A DNA stretch of 20,332 nucleotides, from contig JBOHER010000007.1 in the NCBI GenBank assembly GCA_050701115.1, forward strand, positions 1 through 20,332, given 5' to 3'. This stretch comes from JBOHER01 sp050701115. GTDB lineage: Bacteria > Actinomycetota > Actinomycetes > Mycobacteriales > Pseudonocardiaceae. Below the pieces are notes generated by a model. It ran no database searches. It saw only the letters and a program-made list of their open reading frames with translations, and had not been told where the DNA came from. The translations under genes and the position numbers were made by a program. Positions 8,247 through 15,005 of this stretch are shown piece by piece; the first letter of the stretch is position 1, and every line of letters starts with the position of its first letter.

Positions 8247-8273
8247 GAGCCCTCCGGCTCCGGGTAGCCGGAG
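8247..8273 (-). promoter_or_regulatory. Alternative hairpins in the presumed exporter leader
   Basis: AGCCGGAG (8266-8273) and CTCCGGCT (8252-8259) form a perfect eight-base inverted repeat with a six-base loop. GGCTC (8256-8260) can instead pair with GAGCC (8247-8251), so the two stems exclude each other. If translation starts at 8230 and transcription begins near the operator, this lies in the 5' untranslated leader and could act as an attenuator or protect the message. If translation starts at 8290 it is simply coding sequence. Confidence 0.35.
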
Positions 8274-8285
8274 AATGGGCATGAT

Positions 8286-8306
8286 GTCATAGCCTTGCAC
8301 TATGAC
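8286..8306. promoter_or_regulatory. LysR-type operator overlapping divergent start codons
   Basis: GTCATAG (8286-8292) and CTATGAC (8300-8306) form a perfect seven-base inverted repeat with a seven-base spacer. It includes the T-N11-A pattern (T8290, A8302) of LysR-type regulator boxes. The plus-strand ATG of the LysR gene (8302) and a minus-strand in-frame ATG of the exporter (8288-8290) occupy symmetric places in the two arms. TAGCCT (8290-8295) sits exactly at -12 to -7 relative to the LysR ATG, fitting a -10 box for a leaderless transcript. The regulator therefore probably binds over its own promoter. Confidence 0.7.
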
Positions 8307-9201
8307 CTCGGTACCGGATCTGGAATCGTTGCGGCTGCTGGTGCTGATCGGCAAGTGGGGCAGCCTTGGCAAGGCGGCCGCCGAGTTGGGCGTCGCACAG
8401 CCGTCGGCGAGCAAACGTCTGTCCACACTGGAACGGCGGTTGGGCCTGGTGCTGGTCGACCGCACTCGGCGCGGCTCGGTGCTGACCCCGGCCGGGAAGG
8501 TGGTCTGCGGCTGGGCGACGCGGGTGCTCGACGAGTTGGATGGGTTGCTCACCGGTGCGGATGCTTTACGCACCAAGCAGAACGCGAAACTGCGGGTGGC
8601 GGCGAGCATGACGATCGCCGAGCATCTCGCACCGATCTGGATCGGCGAGCTTCGCCGGTCGAACCCTGAGCTTTATGTGGGGTTGCAGGTGACCAATTCG
8701 GAGACGGTCGCCGAGTTGGTGCGGGCCGGTGATGTGGATGTCGGTTTCGTGGAATCACCTGCGGCGCCTACCGGACTGTCGACGCGCCGGGTGGCCCTCG
8801 ACCGCCTTGTCGTTGTGGTCGCGCCCGCGCACCCCTGGGCTCGCAGGCGTCGGCCGCTGACCACGGCGGAGCTGGTGACCGTACCGTTGGTGGTCCGCGA
8901 ACGCGGCTCTGGCACGCGGGAGACCATGGAGCGTGCCCTGCTCCGTGCGGGTGGTGGCCAGGTCGTGCCGCTGGTCGAGTTGGGCTCCGCCGCGGCCGTC
9001 AGGGGCGCGGTCATCGCGGGCACCGGACCCGCGGTGATGAGCGAACTCGCCATTGCCTCGGATCTGGCGGACGGCCGGCTGACCGAGGTCACGGTCGAGG
9101 GGCTGGATCTGCGGCGCACCTTGCGGGCGGTGTGGCCCTCCGGCCGCAGACTGGTCGGTCCGGTCGCCGAGTTGGTCGCAGTGGCGACGCGAGGGCGCTG
9201 A
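8302..9201 (+). CDS. LysR-family transcriptional regulator, YeiE-like by position
   Basis: Regulator of 299 residues. An N-terminal winged helix (about residues 5-65) has the LysR pattern GSLGKAAAELGVAQPSASKRLSTLERRLG. A periplasmic-binding-protein-like effector domain runs from about residue 90 to the end. Start choice: the HTH register requires the ATG at 8302, which has no ribosome binding site, so the message is probably leaderless. It is transcribed away from the YeiH-family exporter gene and a dyad operator overlaps its start. By analogy with YeiE, reported to bind sulfite and control sulfite tolerance, the effector could be sulfite. That rests on gene order and family, not on recognised ligand residues. 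A strong hairpin follows the stop codon. Confidence 0.87.
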   Translation: MTSVPDLESLRLLVLIGKWGSLGKAAAELGVAQPSASKRLSTLERRLGLVLVDRTRRGSVLTPAGKVVCGWATRVLDELDGLLTGADALRTKQNAKLRVAASMTIAEHLAPIWIGELRRSNPELYVGLQVTNSETVAELVRAGDVDVGFVESPAAPTGLSTRRVALDRLVVVVAPAHPWARRRRPLTTAELVTVPLVVRERGSGTRETMERALLRAGGGQVVPLVELGSAAAVRGAVIAGTGPAVMSELAIASDLADGRLTEVTVEGLDLRRTLRAVWPSGRRLVGPVAELVAVATRGR

Positions 9202-9234
9202 ACGACGGCCACGGCGTGGGGGTTGCCGGGCATG

Positions 9235-9262
9235 GCGGCGCAGGAGCGGGCTCTTGCGCCGC
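9235..9262 (+). terminator. Hairpin after the LysR gene
   Basis: GCGGCGCAGGAGC (9235-9247) pairs with GCTCTTGCGCCGC (9250-9262) over 13 base pairs, with one G-U wobble and a two-base GG gap. It starts 33 bases after the LysR stop codon. No T-tract follows. Its right arm overlaps the -35 element of the carboxylase promoter, so termination and initiation share the same bases. Confidence 0.65.
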
Positions 9263-9303
9263 ATCCCTTGCGTCCGTAGTATCCGCCATACCGACTGGTC
9301 GGT
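9254..9303 (+). promoter_or_regulatory. Carboxylase operon promoter with a TetR-type operator
   Basis: TTGCGC (9254-9259), a 17-base spacer and TAGTAT (9277-9282) make a plausible sigma-70-like promoter, predicting a start near 9288-9290. The palindrome ACCGAC-TG-GTCGGT (9290-9303) lies on the predicted start site, a repressor position. Its form is typical of operators of TetR-family regulators of acyl-CoA metabolism in actinobacteria. No TetR gene is in the window, so the repressor must be encoded elsewhere. Repression lifted by an acyl-CoA ligand is the likely logic, by inference. Confidence 0.62.
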
Positions 9304-9309
9304 GCAGGG

Positions 9310-12300
9310 ATGGCGGTGACGATGGCGTCAGGTGAGCAGTACCTGGTGGAGAGGCTGCTCGTCGCCAATCGCGGCGAGGTCGCGGTGCGCATCATCCGTG
9401 CGGCGGGCGAACTCGACATCGCCACCGTCGGGGTGTTCGCCCGCGACGACGAGGACGGTCTGCACGTCCGGCTCGCCGACCGTGCGGTACCGCTGCCAGG
9501 TACCGGTCCGCCCGCTTACCTCGACGCCGACGCGCTGGTCGCAGCGGCTCGCGCGAATGGTTGCCAGGCGGTGCATCCCGGCTACGGATTTCTTGCCGAG
9601 GACCCGGAGTTCGCCCGCGTGTGCGAGCGGGCGGGCCTGATCTGGGTCGGCCCCGGCCCGGAGTCCTTGGAGGTGCTCGGGGACAAGACCCGCGCCCGCG
9701 TGCTGGCGCAATCCCTTGGCGTACCGGTGCTCGCCGCGACCGGCACGATCGAATCCGCGGACAGCGCGGCGGAGTTCATGACCGAGCTCGGGCCGGGCGC
9801 GTCGGTTGTGGTCAAAGCCATGTCGGGTGGCGGCGGCCGCGGGATGCGTACGGTGCGCCGGGTTGAGGACCTCGCGCAGGCCATCGATCGGTGCCGATCC
9901 GAGGCGGTGAGCGCGTTCGGCAACGCCGAGGTCTTCGTGGAGCGCCTGCTGCCGCGGGCCCGGCACATCGAGGTACAGGTACTGGGGGACGGATCAGGAA
10001 GCGTCGCGGTGCTCGGCGATCGCGACTGCAGCCTGCAGCGCCACCGGCAGAAGCTGATCGAGATCGCACCCTCGCCCGGTCTGCCGGACCGTACCCGGAA
10101 GGCGCTGGCCGACGCGGCGACGGCGATGGCAACGCATGTCCGCTACCGAGGCCTCGGCACCTTCGAGTTCCTGCTCGACATCGACTCCGACACCGCGGAA
10201 CCTGAGTTCTTCTTCATGGAGGCGAACCCGCGGCTGCAGGTCGAACACACCGTCACCGAAGAGGTGGCGGGAGTCGACATGGTCAAGGCGCAGCTTCGAG
10301 TCGCGGCCGGTGTAAGCCTCGATGAGCTCGGGCTGGACCTCGATCCGCCGCCCGTTCCGCGTGGATTCGCGGTCCAGGCGCGGATCAACGCCGAGACGAT
10401 GAACGCTGACGGTTCGGCCACGCCGCAGGCGGGCACGATCACGGCATACGAACCGCCGGGCGGACCCGGCGTCCGGGTCGACGGCGGCGGATACGTGGGT
10501 TACCGGTTCGGCGCTCGCTACGACTCCATGCTGGCCAAGCTGATTGTCCGGGTGACCTCCCCCCGGCTGGACGACGCCATGCGGCGCGCTCGCCGGGCCT
10601 TGGCGGAGTTCCGGATCGAAGGGGTGGCGACCAACCGCGACGTGCTACTGAATCTGCTGGCACGCCCCGAGGTCCGGTCCGGGCAGTTGCACACCCGGTT
10701 CGTGGACGACGTGCTGCCCGAGCTGATCCCGGTATCCCCGGCGCCTGCCGTGTCCGGGCCGACGGACGGCGCGGTCGAGGTCACCGCGGCGATGCCAGCC
10801 ACAGTCGTGGAGGTCGTCTGCGGGCCGGGCGACACCGTGCCTGCCGGCGCTACCCTGCTCGTGCTCGAGGCGATGAAGATGGAACACCTTGTCACCGCGA
10901 GCGTGAGCGGCACGGTGCGGGAAGTCCTGGTTCGGCAAGGCGATCTGGTGTCCGCCACGCAGCCGCTCGTGCTGCTCGCGCGCGGCGATGTGCAGACGGC
11001 TCCGGAGGCCGAGGGCCGGCACCGCGATCTGGACCAGCCGCGCCCCGATCTCGCCGCGCTGTTCGCGCGACGCACCTTCATCCAGGACGACGCCCGGCCG
11101 GAACAGGTAGCCAGGTGGCACGCGGCCGGTCGGCGTACCGCGCGGGAGAACATCGCGGATTTGTGTGATGCGGGCAGCTTCATCGAATACGGCGGTCTGG
11201 TCATCGCAGCACAGCGCCAGCGGCGGCCGCTGCAGGAGCTGATCGAGCGCACGCCCGCCGACGGGCTGGTCGCTGGGATAGGCACGATCAACTCCGCGCT
11301 GTTCGGTGACCAGCGGTCCCGCGCGATCGCGATGTCCTACGACTACCTCGTTCTCGCAGGCACGCAGGGACATTTCGGGCACGCCAAGAAGGACCGCATG
11401 TTCGCCCTCGCCGGACATGACCGGCTGCCGGTTGTGCTGTTCGCGGAAGGCGGCGGCGGCAGGCCGGGCGACACCGACGGCAGCGAGGTCACCGGGCTGG
11501 ACTGTATGGCGTTCGCGCTGTACGCGAAGCTGTCCGGGGTCGTGCCGCTGGTGGGGGTCGCCTCGGGCCGGTGCTTCGCGGGCAATGCCGCCTTGCTGGG
11601 CTGCTCCGACGTCATCATCGCCACCCCGGACGCGACTATCGGGATGGGCGGGCCTGCCATGATCGAAGGCGGCGGTCTCGGCGTCTTCCGGCCAGACGAG
11701 GTCGGCCCCGCGTCAATGCAGCGTGCCAACGGCGTGATCGACCTGATGGCCGCAGATGACGCCGACGCCGTCGCGCTCGCCCAGCGCTACCTGAGCTACT
11801 TCCAGGGCTCCGTGACCGACTGGGCGGAGCCCGACCAGCGCACGCTGCGGCATGCCGTCCCGCAGAACCGGGTGCGCGTCTACGACGTTCGAGAGGTGAT
11901 CTCCACGCTGGCCGACGCCGGGTCGGTCCTCGAACTGCGCCGTGACTTCGGACGTAGTGTGCTGACCGCCTTGGTGCGGGTCGAGGGACGGCCACTCGGC
12001 CTGCTCGCCAACGACCCCGCGCATCTCGGTGGGGCCATCGATTCCGATGCGGCGGACAAGGCGGCTCGGTTTCTCCAGTTGTGCGACGCCTTCGGGCTAT
12101 CGATCGTGTCGCTTGTGGACACACCGGGGTTCATGGTCGGGCCGGACTCCGAGCGCACGGCGGCGGTGCGGCACGTCAGCCGGATGTTCGTGACCGCGGC
12201 GAGCCTGACCGTGCCGTTCGGCGCCATCGTGCTGCGCAAGGGGTACGGGCTCGGCGCGCAGGCGATGGCCGGCGGCGGGTTCCGGATTCCGCGGTTCACC

Positions 12301-12585
12301 ATCTCCTGGCCTACCGGTGAATTCGGCCCGATGGGGCTGGAAGGTGCCGTGCGGCTCGGCTACCGCAAGGAACTTGACGCGATCGCCGACCCAGCGCAGC
12401 GGCAGCGCCGGTTCGAGGAGATGGTGGCCGCGGCCTACGAGCACGGCAAAGCCACCAACGTGGCATCGGCATTCGAAATCGACGATGTCATCGATCCGGC
12501 CGATTCTCGCCGCTGGATCACTTCCCTGCTTACTTCCGGCGAATCGCCGTCCTGGGGCCATCGCCCCTGCATCGACACCTGGTGA
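9310..12585 (+). CDS. Single-chain acyl-CoA carboxylase (biotin carboxylase-BCCP-carboxyltransferase fusion)
   Basis: Biotin-dependent, ATP-driven carboxylation of an acyl-CoA, with all activities on one chain of 1091 residues. Biotin carboxylase spans about 13-470: ANRGEVAVRII, glycine-rich ATP loop GGGGRG (173-178), KLIEIAPSPG, MEANPRLQVEHTVTE (303-317). The biotin carrier domain is about 485-558, with the biotinylated lysine Lys523 in EAMKM. The carboxyltransferase covers about 590-1091, with both halves and the oxyanion-type Gly runs (AEGGGGRPG, GGGFRIPR). Most actinobacterial acyl-CoA carboxylases are split into alpha and beta chains. This layout resembles the single-chain long-chain acyl-CoA carboxylases described from Mycobacterium avium and Rhodopseudomonas, but substrate chain length cannot be inferred safely. 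The ATG at 9310 lacks a good ribosome binding site; GTG at 9346, nine bases after AGGTGAG, is a serious alternative. Confidence 0.93.
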   Translation: MAVTMASGEQYLVERLLVANRGEVAVRIIRAAGELDIATVGVFARDDEDGLHVRLADRAVPLPGTGPPAYLDADALVAAARANGCQAVHPGYGFLAEDPEFARVCERAGLIWVGPGPESLEVLGDKTRARVLAQSLGVPVLAATGTIESADSAAEFMTELGPGASVVVKAMSGGGGRGMRTVRRVEDLAQAIDRCRSEAVSAFGNAEVFVERLLPRARHIEVQVLGDGSGSVAVLGDRDCSLQRHRQKLIEIAPSPGLPDRTRKALADAATAMATHVRYRGLGTFEFLLDIDSDTAEPEFFFMEANPRLQVEHTVTEEVAGVDMVKAQLRVAAGVSLDELGLDLDPPPVPRGFAVQARINAETMNADGSATPQAGTITAYEPPGGPGVRVDGGGYVGYRFGARYDSMLAKLIVRVTSPRLDDAMRRARRALAEFRIEGVATNRDVLLNLLARPEVRSGQLHTRFVDDVLPELIPVSPAPAVSGPTDGAVEVTAAMPATVVEVVCGPGDTVPAGATLLVLEAMKMEHLVTASVSGTVREVLVRQGDLVSATQPLVLLARGDVQTAPEAEGRHRDLDQPRPDLAALFARRTFIQDDARPEQVARWHAAGRRTARENIADLCDAGSFIEYGGLVIAAQRQRRPLQELIERTPADGLVAGIGTINSALFGDQRSRAIAMSYDYLVLAGTQGHFGHAKKDRMFALAGHDRLPVVLFAEGGGGRPGDTDGSEVTGLDCMAFALYAKLSGVVPLVGVASGRCFAGNAALLGCSDVIIATPDATIGMGGPAMIEGGGLGVFRPDEVGPASMQRANGVIDLMAADDADAVALAQRYLSYFQGSVTDWAEPDQRTLRHAVPQNRVRVYDVREVISTLADAGSVLELRRDFGRSVLTALVRVEGRPLGLLANDPAHLGGAIDSDAADKAARFLQLCDAFGLSIVSLVDTPGFMVGPDSERTAAVRHVSRMFVTAASLTVPFGAIVLRKGYGLGAQAMAGGGFRIPRFTISWPTGEFGPMGLEGAVRLGYRKELDAIADPAQRQRRFEEMVAAAYEHGKATNVASAFEIDDVIDPADSRRWITSLLTSGESPSWGHRPCIDTW

Positions 12586-12608
12586 AGTCCACGAAAGAAA
12601 GGAACCGC

Positions 12609-13372
12609 ATGGCCGAGGCGACGGAAACTCCCCAAGCAGGCAACCGGCAGCTTCGCCGGATCATGGTCTCCGGGCTCATCGGGAGCTCGATCGAGTGGTA
12701 CGACTTCTTCACCGCAAGCAGATCCTGCTGGGATCCGGTTTGCTGTTCGCCACCAACGCGATCTTCTACATCTCCATCGCAGGCGTGCTCGACTACGGCA
12801 CCCGCGAACTCGGTCTGCAGCGCTCACCCCTGCTGGCCGTCGCCTTGCTCTCCTCGGTCGTCGGGATCGTGGTGATCTTCCTGTCCGGTTGGCTGTCCGA
12901 CCGGGTGGGTCGCCGCCCGTTGCTGTTCGCCGGAGCCGGGCTGATTGCGGCGTGGGCATTCCCGTTCTTCTGGCTGATCGACACCGGATCGATCGTCCTG
13001 ATCGCGATCGCCGTGATTGTCGGCGCTGTCGGGTCGAGCTTGACCTACGGGCCGTTGGCCGCTCTGCTGTCGGAGATATTCGAGCCGCGGGTGTGCTACT
13101 CAGCGGCCTCGCTCGCCTACCAACTCGCGGCGATCCTGGTCAGCGGCGGAACTCCGTTCATCATGACCGCCCTGCTCGCGGCGACCGGCAGCAGCGCATC
13201 GGTATCCGGGTACATCCTGGTCATGGGTCTGGTCACGCTCGGCTGCACCTGGGTGCTCAAGGAGGGCAGGAACAACGAATTCCGGTCCGCGGGCCGGTCC
13301 GAACGCACCGAGGCCGATCTCGTGACAGAAGGAGCGCTGTTCACAACCGACCCAGCGATCGCGGGCCGTTAG
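12609..13372 (+). pseudogene. MHS-type MFS transporter with large internal deletion and frameshift
   Basis: The ATG at 12609, with AAAGGAA upstream, opens a normal start for a metabolite:H+ symporter (ShiA/KgtP group), reaching SGLIGSSIEWYDFF at about residue 36. At about 12708-12711 the similarity jumps to the start of the C-terminal half (HRKQILLGSGLLFATNAIFYI) in another frame. That frame continues through LSDRVGRRPLLFAGAG, the loop motif before TM9, to TAG at 13370-13372. Family members have about 430 residues; here 36 plus about 220 codons remain. Roughly 170-210 codons, covering TM1-TM6 and the central loop, are missing, and the joint is out of frame. Both remnants are otherwise well preserved, so the event looks recent. 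The gene is 23 bases after the carboxylase and was probably the importer of this operon. No plausible functional product remains. Confidence 0.85.
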
Positions 13373-13379
13373 GCCCGTG
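13360..13379 (+). terminator. Hairpin at the end of the transporter remnant
   Basis: CGGGCC (13362-13367) pairs with GGCCCG (13372-13377) around a GTTA loop, and two further pairs (one a G-T wobble) extend the stem. It contains the TAG stop of the transporter remnant. No T-tract follows. It could be a partial terminator that lowers expression of the downstream genes or an mRNA-stabilising end. Confidence 0.4.
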
Positions 13380-13384
13380 CGAGC

Positions 13385-13396
13385 GGTCGGTGCAGG
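13385..13396 (+). repeat. Second copy of the operator-associated 12-mer
   Basis: GGTCGGTGCAGG here is identical to 9297-9308, which includes the right half of the TetR-type palindrome. The left half at this site is degenerate (TGCGAG against ACCGAC). It lies in the 96-base gap before the first SDR gene, the largest gap in the plus-strand run, so it may be a second, weaker operator. A chance match is possible. Confidence 0.35.
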
Positions 13397-13468
13397 TAGC
13401 AGCACCATTCGCAACCACCCGCCGCGTGAATGGCGCGAGTTTTTGAATGAGACAGAAGGAGTCAACTA

Positions 13469-14224
13469 GTGCAGAGGAAGTTCACTGATCAGGTGGCCGT
13501 GGTGACCGGCGCCAGCCGGGGCATCGGACTCGGCATCGCACGGCGTTTGGTGGCCGAGGGCGCGAAAGTGTGTGTGACCGCCCGAAATCAGGACGCGCTC
13601 GACGACGCGGTGGCCGCGCTCGGCGGTCCGGCCAACGCGATCGCCGTCGCGGGTAAGGCCGACCGCACCGATCACCAGGCCGAGGCGATGTCGCGCACGC
13701 TCGACGCGTTCGGCCGGGTGGACATGCTGGTGAACAACGCGGGGATCAACCCCGTGTACGGGCCGATGGTCGAGATCGACCTGGACGCCGCACGCAAGAT
13801 CTTCGAGGTCAACGCGCTGGCCGCGCTCTCCTGGACGCAACATGCGTACAAGGCGTGGATGGCGAGTAATGGCGGCGCGGTGGTGAACGTGTCCTCGGTC
13901 GCCGGCCTCAAACCGGCGCCAGGGATCGGGTTCTATGGCGCGAGCAAGGCAATGCTCAGCCACATCACCCAGGAACTCGCCGTCGAACTCGGTCCCGAGA
14001 TCAGGGTCAATGGCGTGGCTCCTGCAGTGGTGAAGACCGACTTCGCCACGAAGTTGTACGAGGGACGCGAAACCGAAGTGGCAGACGCATACCCACTCAA
14101 GCGGCTGGGCGTGCCCTCCGACATCGCGGGCGCGGTGGCCTTCCTGCTGTCCGCCGACGCGGCCTGGCTGACCGGCCAGGTGATTGTGGTTGATGGCGGC
14201 GTCACGCTGACCGGAGGTGTATGA
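13469..14224 (+). CDS. Classical SDR oxidoreductase (FabG-like), NADP(H)-type
   Basis: Short-chain dehydrogenase of 251 residues. Cofactor motif TGASRGIG (13-20), NNAG (89-92), Asn115, Ser143 and the YGASK catalytic pair Tyr156/Lys160 are all present. Arg39 after the second strand (TARN) favours NADP(H). The GTG at 13469 is supported by AAGGAG seven bases upstream. It follows the transporter remnant after 96 bases and precedes the second SDR by one base, so the two are coupled. In this operon it may interconvert a keto and hydroxy group on an acyl-CoA, for example the 3-hydroxyacyl-CoA made by the MaoC hydratase, or a 4-oxo group before phosphorylation. The position of the group is inference. 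Confidence 0.88.
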   Translation: MQRKFTDQVAVVTGASRGIGLGIARRLVAEGAKVCVTARNQDALDDAVAALGGPANAIAVAGKADRTDHQAEAMSRTLDAFGRVDMLVNNAGINPVYGPMVEIDLDAARKIFEVNALAALSWTQHAYKAWMASNGGAVVNVSSVAGLKPAPGIGFYGASKAMLSHITQELAVELGPEIRVNGVAPAVVKTDFATKLYEGRETEVADAYPLKRLGVPSDIAGAVAFLLSADAAWLTGQVIVVDGGVTLTGGV

Positions 14225-14225
14225 C

Positions 14226-15005
14226 ATGACCATTGTGGATGGAGCAGGCGTCGTCGTCACTGGCGGAGGCAACGGAATCGGCCGGGCATTGGCCCGCAAG
14301 TTCGCCGCGGAAGGCGCTCGCGTGGTGGTCAACGACCTCGACGCGGAAGCAGCGGAGAAAGTCGCACAGGAGATCGACGGGTACGCCGTGCCTGGCGACG
14401 CCGCGAGCGAGCAAGGGGTGCGCGAGTTGATAGCGGCCGCCCGTGGGCATCTCGGCGAGATCGACATCTACTGCGCCAATGCCGGAATCGGCGTGGGAAC
14501 CGGTCCGGACAGCCCGGAGGAGACCTGGCAGCGTTCGTGGGAGGTCAACGTGATGGCCCACGTGCGCGCGTCCCGCGAGCTCCTGCCTGGGTGGCTGAAG
14601 CGTGGTCACGGCAGATTCGTCGCCACCGCCTCGGCGGCAGGTCTGCTCACCATGCTCGGTTCGGCGCCGTACTCGGCGACCAAGCACGCCGCGGTGGCCT
14701 ACGCCGAGTGGCTCGCGGCGACCTACGGCCACCGGGGTATCGCGGTGCACTGCATCTGCCCGCAAGGGGTGCGCACCCAGATGCTGGAGGAGACCGGCGC
14801 GGCCGGTGACGTGGTCCTGCGGCAGACCGCGATCGAGCCCGAGCAGGTCGCCGACGCGCTCTGGGAAGGCTTGGCGGACAACCGTTTCCTGATCCTGCCC
14901 CATCCGGAGGTGGGCGAGTACTACGCACTGCGCGCGACCGGCACCGACAAATGGCTGGCCGGGATGGGCCGGTTGCAGCAACGCATCGAGGGGAGTAGCG
15001 CATGA
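14226..15005 (+). CDS. Second SDR oxidoreductase, NAD-type
   Basis: Short-chain dehydrogenase of 259 residues and clearly not a duplicate of its neighbour. It has TGGGNGIG (12-19), an acidic residue after the second strand (Asp37 in NDLD, suggesting NAD), a variant CANAG in place of NNAG (83-87), Asn108, Ser136 and Tyr149/Lys153 in YSATK. The C-terminal stretch after residue 200 is longer than in FabG-like enzymes. I chose the ATG at 14226, eight bases after GGAGG (14213-14217), over the in-frame GTG at 14217, which would overlap that site. The stop overlaps the next start as ATGA. Opposite cofactor preference to the preceding SDR suggests the two act in opposite directions or on different intermediates. 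Confidence 0.87.
   Translation: MTIVDGAGVVVTGGGNGIGRALARKFAAEGARVVVNDLDAEAAEKVAQEIDGYAVPGDAASEQGVRELIAAARGHLGEIDIYCANAGIGVGTGPDSPEETWQRSWEVNVMAHVRASRELLPGWLKRGHGRFVATASAAGLLTMLGSAPYSATKHAAVAYAEWLAATYGHRGIAVHCICPQGVRTQMLEETGAAGDVVLRQTAIEPEQVADALWEGLADNRFLILPHPEVGEYYALRATGTDKWLAGMGRLQQRIEGSSA

Noticed and set aside
12710..13372. The C-terminal transporter half as a functional small membrane protein
   Set aside because: No ribosome binding site or convincing start precedes it, and half an MFS fold without its N-terminal bundle is not expected to transport.
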